This document shows, in pieces, positions 24,693-32,938 of a DNA stretch of 64,000 bases. The notes under the pieces were generated by a model. That model was given only the letters and a program-made list of their open reading frames with translations, did no database searches and had not been told where the DNA came from. Made by a program: the position numbers and the translations under genes. Numbering within the stretch: the stretch's first letter is position 1; each line of letters starts with the position of its first letter. Source of the DNA: JANPPS01 sp965246925 (GTDB lineage: Bacteria > Pseudomonadota > Alphaproteobacteria > Acetobacterales > Acetobacteraceae). The stretch is from positions 2,728,001-2,792,000 of the forward strand of contig OZ251994.1 of NCBI GenBank assembly GCA_965246925.1, read 5' to 3'.

Positions 24693-25310
24693 ATGACCGA
24701 GACCGCGTTCCGCAAGGCCGACCATCCGATCGACGTCCGTTTTCTCGAGCGCTGGTCCCCCCGCGCCTTCACCGGGGAGACGATGCCGGAGGCGGATTTG
24801 ATGACTATTCTGGAGGCCGGGCGCTGGGCGGCGTCATCCTATAACTCGCAGCCTTGGCGGTTCATCTACGGCCTTCGCGGCACGGCGCATTTCGATACGC
24901 TGCTGGGATTGCTGGTGGAGTTTAACCAGGGCTGGGCGAAGAGTGCGTCGGCGCTGGTGATCGTCGTGTCCAACTCGCTGATGCAGCCGCCCGGTGCCGA
25001 TGCGCCGGTGCCGTCGTACAGCCACTCGCTCGACACCGGCGCCGCCACGGCCAACTTCGCGCTGCAGGCGACGCTCATGGGCTATCAGGCGCATGGCATG
25101 GTGGGCTTCGACAAGGAGCGCGCGTTCACCGAGCTGCACGTGCCCGCCGGCCACCGGGTGGAGGCCGCGTATGCCATCGGGCGCCAGGGCGACAAGGCTC
25201 AGCTGCCGGAGATGCTGCAGCAGCGTGAGATGCCGAGCCCGCGTAAGCCGCTGGCCGAACTCGCGTTTGCCGGCGCTTTCCCCGGCGCTGGCGCGACCCA
25301 GGGCGTATGA
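24693..25310 (+). CDS. Nitroreductase-family flavoprotein
   Basis: A 205-residue FMN-dependent oxidoreductase. Family landmarks are RFLERWSPRAFTGE at the N-terminus, WAASSYNSQPWRFIY for FMN and dimer contacts, and GAATANFALQATLMGYQAHG. It probably reduces quinones, nitro compounds or enals with NAD(P)H. Its stop overlaps the ATG of zur (ATGA, 25307-25310), so the two genes are co-translated. Pairing with zur is unusual and might make the flavoprotein part of a metal or redox response, but nothing in the sequence shows that. Confidence 0.88.
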   Translation: MTETAFRKADHPIDVRFLERWSPRAFTGETMPEADLMTILEAGRWAASSYNSQPWRFIYGLRGTAHFDTLLGLLVEFNQGWAKSASALVIVVSNSLMQPPGADAPVPSYSHSLDTGAATANFALQATLMGYQAHGMVGFDKERAFTELHVPAGHRVEAAYAIGRQGDKAQLPEMLQQREMPSPRKPLAELAFAGAFPGAGATQGV

Positions 25311-25786
25311 GCGTGCGCAGCGCCGGGCAGGTCCAAACCCAGCTCGACGCTGCCGCCCAGCTCTGCGCCAAGGCCGGGGCGCGGTTTACGCCGCTGCGCC
25401 GGCATATTCTTGAGTTGGTGTTGTCCGCGCAGGGCCCGGTCACGGCGTATGGCCTCCTCGAACAACTCCACGGCGGGCGCTGGTCCGCGGCCCCGCCGAC
25501 GGTGTACCGGGCGCTGGAATTCCTGGCCCAGCACGGGCTGATCCACCGGGTTGAGCGGCTGCAGGCCTATATCGGCTGCGACGAAGGCCATGCCCACGCC
25601 GCGCAGCTGCTGATCTGCCGGGACTGCGGCACGGTGGCTGAGGTGGACGACCACGCCGTCCAGGATGCGCTCGGCCACGCCGCCGCCGGTCAAGGCTTCG
25701 CCCCCTTGCACACGGTCGTGGAGATGGAGGGCACCTGCGCCGCCTGCCTCACCACCGCCGTAGGGCGGGCCTCCAGCCCGCCCTGA
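25307..25786 (+). CDS. zur: Fur-family zinc uptake regulator
   Basis: A 159-residue Fur-family repressor. The winged-helix DNA-binding domain spans residues 20-85 (RFTPLRRHILELVL, PPTVYRALEFLAQHGLIHRV). The dimerisation domain has two CxxC structural zinc sites, CRDCG and CAAC, and histidines near GHAHAA. Zur rather than Fur is preferred because of the N-terminal cysteine and the CAYGLL-type region reading TAYGLLEQL; Fur-type iron regulation is the alternative. It is the second gene of a pair with the nitroreductase. A GC-rich hairpin overlaps its 3' end. No znuABC genes are nearby. Confidence 0.85.
   Translation: MSVRSAGQVQTQLDAAAQLCAKAGARFTPLRRHILELVLSAQGPVTAYGLLEQLHGGRWSAAPPTVYRALEFLAQHGLIHRVERLQAYIGCDEGHAHAAQLLICRDCGTVAEVDDHAVQDALGHAAAGQGFAPLHTVVEMEGTCAACLTTAVGRASSPP
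25763..25783. terminator. GC-rich hairpin at the end of zur
   Basis: GGGCGGGC (25763-25770) and GCCCGCCC (25776-25783) form a perfect 8-bp stem with a 5-base loop, overlapping the last zur codons. No T-run follows. It resembles dispersed GTAGGGCGGGC elements and may act as a terminator or REP. Confidence 0.5.
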
Positions 25787-25931
25787 GCCGCGCGCCTGTA
25801 GCCGGGCTGGAGGCTCGCAAGGGTTAGTCTAGGTCCTAATCAGGACACACTTATGCCGGCGCAGGGAACGCTCTATAGGGCGTCGGCCCGCTTCATTCCG
25901 CCCGCTTCATCTCGGAGCAGCCTCGGGTCAG

Positions 25932-26390
25932 CTAACGGCCGCCGAGAAGGCGGCGGAGGCTGGGGATGCCGGGTTCGGCGATGTCGTCGATGCGCCAGCC
26001 GCCGGAAACAGGCTTTAGGGTGAAGTGGACGCGCGTGGGCTTGTCCTGGTTGATGAACTCCGCCGTTACTTCGGTCCGGGCTGGGGTTTGATTGCCGATC
26101 GTATAATGGAAGCCGGTGAGGGGACCGAAGTCTTGGCAGGCGCAGATCGGGTCACCGTCGAGTTGACCGACCTCGCCCCGTGCCTGGATCCGGTCCCGGC
26201 GGACCAGGGCTAGCAGGCCCGGCGTGAAAAACCTGGGCGCTTCTATGCCGAGCGGGTTGAAAGGGCGGCCTTCCGGGACGTAGCGGGCGTAGATGCTTTC
26301 CAAGAACGCGACCGGCGAGGCCGGCGCGGCGCTAGCCCCAGAGCTTGCGATTAGAGCCGCCAAAGCGATCCGGCGCACGCCTTGGATCAC
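25932..26390 (-). CDS. DUF3828-like periplasmic protein, possible immunity protein
   Basis: A 152-residue protein with a signal peptide (VRRIALAALIASSGASA, then APAS). The mature part resembles DUF3828: FLESIYARYVPEG at its N-terminus and VHFTLKPVSGGWRIDDI near its end. The GTG at 26390 overlaps the stop of the amidase-like gene (GTGA, 26387-26390). A periplasmic protein coupled downstream of a peptidoglycan-amidase-like protein is the geometry of an effector/immunity pair. Two cysteines in ICACQD may bind metal or form a disulfide. It converges with zur, leaving a 145-base non-coding gap that holds only small hairpins. Confidence 0.75.
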   Translation of the reverse strand: MIQGVRRIALAALIASSGASAAPASPVAFLESIYARYVPEGRPFNPLGIEAPRFFTPGLLALVRRDRIQARGEVGQLDGDPICACQDFGPLTGFHYTIGNQTPARTEVTAEFINQDKPTRVHFTLKPVSGGWRIDDIAEPGIPSLRRLLGGR

Positions 26391-26794
26391 GGGCGGTACA
26401 CTTGGAAGCTGGTGGCGTGTGCGCGATAGCCTGGGCCGGCCATCATGTCGCGTTGCTTGAAATCGGAAACCCAGATCGTCCCGTCATACATCGCGATATG
26501 GCCGGCCGGGTGACTGGCATTGTAGTGCTTGCCGTGCTTGTCCGTGCCGGCCGGGTAGGGCTGTATCACAACCACATCGCCGGCTACGGGCTTATAGTCC
26601 TTGGCGGGGACTTCCTTGAACCCATTCGCCAGCAGCGGAGGGCCGTAGTTACAGGCGAACAACGGGTAAGGATTGATGTCGATACCGCCGGCCTTCAAGG
26701 CAAGGCGGACATAGTGGGCGCATTTGTTCGCCGGCTTGTCTTGGGCGTTCGCATCCAGCGCCTTAACCGCTTTAGCTATATCCAATGGCATCAC
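26387..26794 (-). CDS. NlpC/P60- or CHAP-like amidase, possible effector
   Basis: A 135-residue protein without a signal peptide. The candidate catalytic cysteine lies in ANKCAHYVRLALKAGG and the histidine in HPAGHIAMYDG, followed by WVSDF. This Cys-His arrangement is that of papain-like peptidoglycan amidases, including small type VI effectors and BPSL0067-type proteins. It would cut peptide stems of peptidoglycan if delivered to the periplasm. AAAGGA precedes GTG 26794/ATG 26791. No secretion-system gene is in the window, so delivery is unproven. A housekeeping amidase is unlikely without an export signal. Confidence 0.7.
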   Translation of the reverse strand: MMPLDIAKAVKALDANAQDKPANKCAHYVRLALKAGGIDINPYPLFACNYGPPLLANGFKEVPAKDYKPVAGDVVVIQPYPAGTDKHGKHYNASHPAGHIAMYDGTIWVSDFKQRDMMAGPGYRAHATSFQVYRP

Positions 26795-26864
26795 TTCAAT
26801 CCTTTGTTACGGACAAGGCTAGAGCCTGCCGCCGCCGCGCCACCAATGAACGTTTTATGAAGCG

Positions 26865-26939
<75 letters not shown>

Positions 26940-27039
26940 GCTGGCGTCCCTATACGCGGCGGAGCGCCGGGCCGCAACGGGGGAGGCTGCCGCAGGCCCG
27001 GCTTCCATGTTAAGCTTACACGCCGCGTGCGTAGGAGAA

Positions 27040-28341
27040 GTGTCCCTGTCTGAGATGTCCGTCACCTCCGCCGGTCCGGCTGATGAAACTGCACCGTATA
27101 ACGCCGCCATCCGGGAATGTCCGGAGTGCGGGTTGTTCCAAGCCGTGCCCGCGTTGCGGCCCGGCGTCGTGGCCGAGTGTTCACGTTGCGAGAACTCGCT
27201 CAGGCGGCGGCGGCGCAACTCGCTCGATGTCACGCTGGCGCTGAATGTAGCAGGCTTGGTGCTATTCGTGGTCGCAGCCGGATTTCCGCTGATGGGGTTG
27301 CGGCTGGCCGGGCAGGAGCGGATGACGACGCTGACGCGGCTACCGGCAGCCTTCCTCAACCAGGGGCTTTGGCAACTTACCTGGGTCGTGCTGGGCACCA
27401 CGATCCTGGCGCCGATGATGAAGCTGGTCTTGACCATCGGCGTGATCCTCGGCCTGCGCCGGGGTGAGGCGGGTGCGCGGCTGGCCACCATGGCGCGGTG
27501 GCGGAGCAAGCTTACGCCGTGGGCCATGACGGAGGTGTTCCTGCTCGGCGCCTTCGTGGCCTATACGCGGCTTTCGGCTATCGCCACCGTGCAGGTGGGG
27601 GTGGCGCTCTATGCGCTGTTCGCGCTCATGCTCGCCATGGTGGCGTCCGACGCATGGCTCGACGAGCATGCCATGTGGGAGGCGATCGGCCGCTTGCTGC
27701 CGGCGGTGCCCGATGGGCGGGGTGAGCCGGTGGGGTGCGACACCTGCGGCCTGGTCAGCAACGGTCCCGAGGGCCGGCCCTGCCCGCGCTGCCAGATGAG
27801 GCTGTGGCACCGTAAGCCTGAGAGCATCGCCCGCACCTGGGCCCTGCTCGCCGCCGCGGCGCTGTGCTACATACCGGCGAATCTCTATCCGGTGATGACC
27901 GTGATCCGCTTTGGCAAGGGCCACCCCAGTACCATTCTGGGGGGCGTCCAGGAATTGATCGAATACCGCATGTGGCCGCTGGCCGCCCTGGTCTTTACGG
28001 CGAGCGTGATGGTACCCATGCTGAAACTAGCGGGGCTGCTGTATATGCTGATATCCACCCGGATGCACTCCGGCGCACGGCTGCGGGATCGGACGCGGCT
28101 CTACCGCATCGTCGAGATCATCGGGCGCTGGTCCATGATTGACGTGTTCATGGTTTCAATTCTCGTGGCCCTGGTGCGGATGGGCTTGCTGGCGTCCGTC
28201 ACGCCGGGGTTAGGCGGCGTATTCTTCGCCGCCGTCGTGATCCTGACCATGCTGGCTTCGTTCAGCTTCGACCCGCGGCTCATGTGGGACGCCGCCGGTG
28301 CGCCCGCGTGTGACGACGCCATGGCGGAGGGGGTGGCTTGA
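27040..28341 (+). CDS. pqiA: Paraquat-inducible protein A (PqiA/YebS-type)
   Basis: An inner-membrane protein of about 433 residues with two tandem PqiA units. Each unit has a CxxC-type zinc ribbon (ECPECGLFQ and CSRCENS in the first; CDTCGLVS and CPRCQMRLW in the second) followed by four membrane segments. It is the membrane partner of the MCE protein PqiB in intermembrane lipid transport. GTG 27040 follows AGGAGAA almost directly; CTG 27046 or ATG 27055 are alternatives, and the N-terminus is uncertain. Its stop overlaps the TTG of pqiB (TTGA, 28338-28341). Confidence 0.9.
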   Translation: MSLSEMSVTSAGPADETAPYNAAIRECPECGLFQAVPALRPGVVAECSRCENSLRRRRRNSLDVTLALNVAGLVLFVVAAGFPLMGLRLAGQERMTTLTRLPAAFLNQGLWQLTWVVLGTTILAPMMKLVLTIGVILGLRRGEAGARLATMARWRSKLTPWAMTEVFLLGAFVAYTRLSAIATVQVGVALYALFALMLAMVASDAWLDEHAMWEAIGRLLPAVPDGRGEPVGCDTCGLVSNGPEGRPCPRCQMRLWHRKPESIARTWALLAAAALCYIPANLYPVMTVIRFGKGHPSTILGGVQELIEYRMWPLAALVFTASVMVPMLKLAGLLYMLISTRMHSGARLRDRTRLYRIVEIIGRWSMIDVFMVSILVALVRMGLLASVTPGLGGVFFAAVVILTMLASFSFDPRLMWDAAGAPACDDAMAEGVA

Positions 28342-29993
28342 GCGAACAAGGCGACCGTCCGTTCAATGGGCCCGGCAGCGACCGGCCCACCCCGCAAGCC
28401 AGCCTTCGCCGAAGCCGGATCTCGCTGGTATGGATCATCCCCGTGGTGGCATTGTTGATCGCCGCGTATCTGGGCTTCCGCACGCTGTCGGACGAAGGGC
28501 CGATCATTACCGTGCAGTTCAGCGCCGCCGATGGGCTCACGGCCGGGCAGACCAAGGTGCGGCATAAGGCGGTCGATCTCGGCCAGGTCGAGAGCATCCG
28601 GTTGTCGGACAACATGAACCGCGTGATCGTCCGCATTCGCATGGCGCGGGAGGCGGTACCGTACCTCACCAACCGCGCCCGTTTCTGGGTCGTGCGGCCC
28701 CGGCTGTCTTCCGGCAGCCTGGCGGGGATCGAGACGATCGTGTCGGGCAGCTATATCGAGATGGACCCGGGCGGGCGGGACGGGGAAAAGCAGTCGGAGT
28801 TCACGGGGCTCGAGCAGCCGCCGGGGGTACGCTCGTCCGAGCCCGGCAGCAATTTCGCGCTGCGCGCCAGCCGTATTGGGTCGCTAAGTGCCGGTGCCCC
28901 GGTGTTCTACCGCGATATCGCTGTGGGTGAGGTGCTGGGCTATGACATCGGCAATGGCATCGGGCCCGTAACCATCAACGTGTTCGTGCGGGCGCCGTTC
29001 GACGGCTACGTGCGGGAGGGATCGCGGTTCTGGAACGCATCGGGCCTGGCGGTTAAGCTCGGCGTGGACGGCGTGCGGGTGGAGCTGGCGAGCCTGCAGG
29101 CGGTGCTGAACGGCGGTGTCGCATTCGATGCGCCGAAGGTGCCCGCGCGCACCATGCCGGCCGGCACGGAGTTTCCGCTCTATCAGAATTTCGGTGAGGC
29201 GGAGGCCGCAGGCTATCAGCGCCGGATGAGGTTCATCACCTACTTCTCGACCGCCGTGCGCGGGCTTGCAGTCGGGTCCGCGGTGGAGTTCTACGGTATC
29301 CAGATCGGCACCGTCGACGAGGTCAAGCTCCTGGTAAACAACGAGGCCGGGACCGCCCGCGTGCGGGTCGCGCTCGAGATCCAGCCGGAGCGGATCGTAT
29401 CCGCGGCCGATATTCGCGATGACGCGCTGGAGGTGGCCCGGCGGTTGATCAAGAATGGCCTGCGCGTGCAGACCAGGACGGCCAACTACCTGACCGGACA
29501 GATGGTGCTATCGCTCGACCTGCTGCCGGATGCCGCGCGGGCGGAGCTGCGGCAGGAGGGTGATGATTGGGTGTTACCGAGCGTGGGCGGCGGGATCGAC
29601 AACATTCTGACCGCTGCCGCCGATATTTCGGCCAAGCTGGACCGCCTGCCGCTCGAGCAGATCGGCGCCAACCTCAACAACACGCTGCGTTCGGCCTCGG
29701 GTGCTATGGTCAGCATTCAGGATTTGGTGAAGCGCACGGATTCCAATCTCACCCCGGCGCTACGGCGGTTGCCGGAGATCACGTCTGCGCTGCAAGACGT
29801 GGTGACGCGGGCCGGGCGAGCGGTCGGGTCGATCGAGACGAGCTATGGGCAGAATTCGCAATTCAACCGGGAGCTGGAGCGCGCCATGACCCAGGTGGGG
29901 GACACCGCACGCTCGATCCGGGTGCTGGCGGATTATCTGGACCGGCATCCGGAGGCGCTGGTGCGCGGCCGGGCCGGGCAGGCGGACCGATGA
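28338..29993 (+). CDS. pqiB: Intermembrane transport protein PqiB (three MCE domains)
   Basis: A 551-residue protein anchored by one N-terminal helix (about residues 28-47, SLVWIIPVVALLIAAYLGF). Three MCE/MlaD domains follow (starting near residues 55, 165 and 290, each with a GLTAGQTKV- or GSAVEFYGI-like core), then a C-terminal helical stretch with heptad character (about 440-540). It forms a periplasm-spanning hexameric tube that carries lipids between membranes. TTG 28338 overlaps the pqiA stop, and its own stop overlaps the pqiC ATG, so the three proteins are made together. Confidence 0.92.
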   Translation: MSEQGDRPFNGPGSDRPTPQASLRRSRISLVWIIPVVALLIAAYLGFRTLSDEGPIITVQFSAADGLTAGQTKVRHKAVDLGQVESIRLSDNMNRVIVRIRMAREAVPYLTNRARFWVVRPRLSSGSLAGIETIVSGSYIEMDPGGRDGEKQSEFTGLEQPPGVRSSEPGSNFALRASRIGSLSAGAPVFYRDIAVGEVLGYDIGNGIGPVTINVFVRAPFDGYVREGSRFWNASGLAVKLGVDGVRVELASLQAVLNGGVAFDAPKVPARTMPAGTEFPLYQNFGEAEAAGYQRRMRFITYFSTAVRGLAVGSAVEFYGIQIGTVDEVKLLVNNEAGTARVRVALEIQPERIVSAADIRDDALEVARRLIKNGLRVQTRTANYLTGQMVLSLDLLPDAARAELRQEGDDWVLPSVGGGIDNILTAAADISAKLDRLPLEQIGANLNNTLRSASGAMVSIQDLVKRTDSNLTPALRRLPEITSALQDVVTRAGRAVGSIETSYGQNSQFNRELERAMTQVGDTARSIRVLADYLDRHPEALVRGRAGQADR

Positions 29994-30547
29994 GACGGCG
30001 AGTCTTGTTGCTGGGCCTGGCCCTCGGCGCATGCAGCTCGCCGGAACCGGCCTATTACACACTGGCCGCGGTGCCCGGCACGCCGCGGGGCGGTGCGCCG
30101 GGCACGATCGAGCTGCGGCGTCCGGGGATCGCCGGGTATCTGGACCGCCCGGAGATCGTGCGTTCGGGCGGGGATTACCGCCTGCGGGTCGCGGCCGGGG
30201 AACGCTGGGGGGAGCCGTTCGGCGACCTGTTCGGGCGGGTGCTGGCCGAAGACCTCAACCAGCGCCTGACCGGGACCAGCGTGTTCACCGCGGCCGGCGC
30301 CATCTCTGCCCAGGCAGACGCGGCGCTGGAGCTGGACGTGCAGCGGTTCGACCTCGATGCCGGGGGTGACGTGGTGCTGCTGGCGCAGATCGCGGTATCC
30401 CGCACCCGGCGCGGCCCGGCCACGACCCGGGTATTCCGTCTGACCCAGCGCCCGGCGGGCCCGTCCACGGCCGAGCTCGTGGCCGCGATGAGCATGGCGC
30501 TGGGCGCGCTGGCCGACGCGGCCGCCGACATGCTGCGCCGTGCGTAG
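29990..30547 (+). CDS. pqiC: PqiC outer-membrane lipoprotein
   Basis: A 185-residue member of the ABC-type transport auxiliary lipoprotein family (DUF330). The lipobox is LGLALGAC with the lipidated cysteine at residue 15, followed by SSPEPAYYTLAAVPG. The C-terminal half contains a VFRLTQ strand and an AMSMALGALAD helix. It anchors the PqiB tube at the outer membrane. ATG 29990 overlaps the pqiB stop (ATGA). Longer frames upstream only antisense- or frame-shift-read pqiB and are ignored. It completes a standard pqiABC operon. Confidence 0.9.
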   Translation: MRRRVLLLGLALGACSSPEPAYYTLAAVPGTPRGGAPGTIELRRPGIAGYLDRPEIVRSGGDYRLRVAAGERWGEPFGDLFGRVLAEDLNQRLTGTSVFTAAGAISAQADAALELDVQRFDLDAGGDVVLLAQIAVSRTRRGPATTRVFRLTQRPAGPSTAELVAAMSMALGALADAAADMLRRA

Positions 30548-30586
30548 CGCTTGCCGGGCGTGGCGGCGCTTCGCTAGGCTCACCGG

Positions 30587-31174
30587 ATGAACATCGCCCT
30601 GACCCGGCCTGTGATGACGCGCGATGAGTTCATGGCGTGGGCGCTGCTGCAGGAAGGGAAGTTCGAGTTCGATGGTAAGCGCCCGGTCATGATGACTTAC
30701 GTGTCCGGTGAGCACGCCGCGATCTGCTTGAACATCTACGCGGCGCTTCGGCCTATATTGGCTGCGCAGTCGGCCTACCTGTATGGCCCAGAGAGCCCCA
30801 TCACCGTCCCCGGCAATGCCGTACGCTGTCCGGATGCGGCCGTTACTTTCAGTAAGGTGCCGCGGAAAACCTATCTTGTTCCTGATCCCGTTATCGTCTT
30901 CGAGGTGATTAGCCCTGGCACGGAACAAACCGACCGCATCGTCAAAATGCGTGAGTATAAAGGCGTTCCGTCCATCCGCCGCTATGTCATCGTCGAGACG
31001 ACCAGCGCCTCCCTGACCGTGTTCAGCCGAAATCAGGCGGGCGAGCCTTGGACGGCTAACACCGTGACGGCCGACGAAGACCTTGTCCTGCCCGAGCTCG
31101 GTGCCACCGTCCCATTGAATGCGTTCTATGAGGGCGTGGATCTCGGCTCAGAACCGGCTGAGGGCCTCGAGTAG
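30587..31174 (+). CDS. Uma2-family (DUF820) endonuclease-like protein
   Basis: A 195-residue protein with the PD-(D/E)xK nuclease fold of the Uma2 family. Motifs are an N-terminal TRDEFMAWAL, the central PDAAVTFS (D), and VFEVISPGTEQTDR with E and D, then YKGVPSIRRYVIVE. These proteins are abundant as singletons and multi-copy families in cyanobacteria and some proteobacteria, and their role is unknown. It is flanked by pqiC upstream and converges on the dehydrogenase gene with a 27-base overlap. Its third-position GC is visibly lower than its neighbours, suggesting transfer. Confidence 0.8.
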   Translation: MNIALTRPVMTRDEFMAWALLQEGKFEFDGKRPVMMTYVSGEHAAICLNIYAALRPILAAQSAYLYGPESPITVPGNAVRCPDAAVTFSKVPRKTYLVPDPVIVFEVISPGTEQTDRIVKMREYKGVPSIRRYVIVETTSASLTVFSRNQAGEPWTANTVTADEDLVLPELGATVPLNAFYEGVDLGSEPAEGLE

Positions 31175-32056
31175 GGCCATCAGCTTCGCGTCCCGCGCCG
31201 CCGCCAGCTGGGGCACGGTCTGGCCGCCGGCTTCGGCCACGACGCCGTCCACCAGCGCCGCCTTGAACGCAGGCGTCAGCGCCGGCTGGCCCAGATGCGG
31301 CCACAGCATGTCCGGGACGATGTGGTCCATGAGGTAGCCGAGCCCGCCCGCGCCGCCCGCCAGATGGAACGTCATGATCGGCCCCATCAGCGCCCAGCGT
31401 AGGCCGGGACCCTGGCTGATGGCGGTATCGACGTCCGCCACGCTCACCACGCCCTGCTCCACCAGGTAGGCCGCCTCCCGCCAGATGGCGCCCTGTAGGC
31501 GGTTGGCGACGTGGCCCAGGATTTCCTTGTTGAGCCGGATCGGGCGCTTGCCGATTTCGGCGTAGAACTGCATGGCCCGGTCCATCGCCGCCGCCGAGGT
31601 CTGGGCGCCGCCGGCTACCTCCACCAGGGGGATGAGATGCGGCGGATTGAACGGGTGGCCCAGCACCAGCCGCTCCGGATGCGCCATGCGGGCCTGCATG
31701 GCGCTTGGGATGAAGTTGGAGCTGGAGCTGGCGATCACGGTATCGGGCGGCAGTGCCGGGCTGATTTGCGCGAACAGATCGACCTTGAGGTCGAGCCGTT
31801 CGGGCGCGCTCTCCTGCACCCACAACGCGCCGTCCACCGCCTGTACGGGGTCGCGCACGAAGCGGAGGCGGGCTGGGTCCGCGCCCTCCGTAAGACCCAG
31901 CGTGGTGAGCGCGGGCCAGGCGTTCTGCACGAAGGCGTGCAGGAAGCGCTCGGCGTCAGGGCCCGGGTCGCTCGCGGTCACGTCATGGCCGCGGGCCAGG
32001 AAATACGCGGCCCAACTGGCGCCGATGGTGCCGCACCCGATGACGGCGATGTTCAT
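31148..32056 (-). CDS. 3-hydroxyacyl-CoA dehydrogenase-family NAD(P) oxidoreductase
   Basis: A 302-residue protein with an N-terminal Rossmann domain (IAVIGCGTIGASWAAYF) and the C-terminal helical 3HCDH domain. Catalytic elements include SSSSNFIPS, the GHPFNPPHLIPLVEV segment with the active-site histidine, and NRLQGAIWREA. Family members oxidise carnitine, L-gulonate or beta-hydroxy acids as well as hydroxyacyl-CoA; the short length and the HPFNPPHLIPLVE block favour the carnitine/gulonate dehydrogenase type. Its ATG overlaps the pyrF stop (ATGA, 32053-32056), so it is second in a pyrF operon. Confidence 0.85.
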   Translation of the reverse strand: MNIAVIGCGTIGASWAAYFLARGHDVTASDPGPDAERFLHAFVQNAWPALTTLGLTEGADPARLRFVRDPVQAVDGALWVQESAPERLDLKVDLFAQISPALPPDTVIASSSSNFIPSAMQARMAHPERLVLGHPFNPPHLIPLVEVAGGAQTSAAAMDRAMQFYAEIGKRPIRLNKEILGHVANRLQGAIWREAAYLVEQGVVSVADVDTAISQGPGLRWALMGPIMTFHLAGGAGGLGYLMDHIVPDMLWPHLGQPALTPAFKAALVDGVVAEAGGQTVPQLAAARDAKLMALLEALSRF

Positions 32057-32784
32057 GGTGCCTCCCTTTGCGCCCAGCCGCGCTCCATTTCCGCGATGAT
32101 CAGCCGCGCCCGTGCCGCCGGGTCGGCGTGGCCGGTGATGGGCCGGCCCACCACCAGGTAATCCGCCCCGTCCGCGATGGCGCGGTCCGGCGGCCCGGCG
32201 CGCTTCTGATCCTGGTGCCCCTCACCAGCCAGCCGGATGCCCGGCGTGGTCACCAGCAGCCGGTCCGCCCCCGTGAGCGCGCGGATGCGGTCCGGCTGGT
32301 CGTTGGGCGAGGCGATGATCCCGTCCACGCCGCAGGCGACGGCGTTCCGCACCCGGCGCTCCACCACCTCTTGCACGGTTCCGGCATAGCCCATGCCGGC
32401 CAGCGCGGCGTCATCCATGCTGGTGAGGACCGAGATGGCGAACACCTTCAGGTCCGTATCGCCCCGCCCCTCGACGGCGGCGCGCATGATGTCGTCATCG
32501 CCGTGCACCGTCAGGAACGAGATGCCCCGCCGGGACGCGGAGGCCACCCCGCGGCGAACGGTCTCGCCGATGTCGAACATCTTGTAATCGAGGAAAACCT
32601 GCTTCCCTGCTCCGATGATCTCATCGATGAGGGCGTTCACGCCGGGCTCGAAGAACAGCCAGAGGCCGATCTTGAAGAACGACACGACGCCGTCGAGCTT
32701 CGCCACCAGCTCGCGGGCGGCGGTGATGGTCTCGACGTCAAGCGCCACGATCAGCCGATCGGGAATGGGGGGGAGGGCTCTCAT
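32053..32784 (-). CDS. pyrF: Orotidine 5'-phosphate decarboxylase
   Basis: A 243-residue enzyme for the last step of UMP synthesis. Landmarks are LIVALDVET at the N-terminus, the catalytic loop FLDYKMFDIGETV with the D-x-K-x-x-D set, and the phosphate-binding end ADYLVVGRPITGHADP. ATG 32784 gives the normal family N-terminus. A longer frame upstream would begin inside a REP-like palindrome and is rejected. A run of AAAAGGAGA abuts the ATG with unusually short spacing. It is followed by the dehydrogenase gene with a 4-base overlap. Confidence 0.95.
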   Translation of the reverse strand: MRALPPIPDRLIVALDVETITAARELVAKLDGVVSFFKIGLWLFFEPGVNALIDEIIGAGKQVFLDYKMFDIGETVRRGVASASRRGISFLTVHGDDDIMRAAVEGRGDTDLKVFAISVLTSMDDAALAGMGYAGTVQEVVERRVRNAVACGVDGIIASPNDQPDRIRALTGADRLLVTTPGIRLAGEGHQDQKRAGPPDRAIADGADYLVVGRPITGHADPAARARLIIAEMERGWAQREAP

Positions 32785-32793
32785 TCTCCTTTT

Positions 32794-32925
32794 CCCCCTC
32801 TCCCTTCGGGAGAGGGCCGGGGTGAGGGAAACGACATGGGCCCTTTGTTGTGAGAGGGCCCGTTCCACAAAGCGGAGCCGCCTAATGTTCCCCTCACCCC
32901 GGCCCTCTCCCGAGGGGAGTGGGGG
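32794..32925. repeat. Paired REP-like elements in inverted orientation upstream of pyrF
   Basis: The first unit holds a perfect hairpin CCCTCTCCC/GGGAGAGGG (32796-32816) followed by GCCGGGGTGAGGG. The second unit (32891-32925) is its inverse: CCCTCACCCCGGCCCTCTCCC then a shorter arm. Together they form a BIME-like doublet between ipdC (ends 32939) and pyrF, both on the minus strand. It probably separates the two transcripts. Confidence 0.7.
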
Positions 32926-32938
32926 TCGGTTGCGCCCT

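Noticed and set aside
32785..32868. N-terminal extension of PyrF starting near 32868
   Set aside because: The added codons lie in a REP-like palindrome and do not resemble the family; ATG 32784 gives the normal start.
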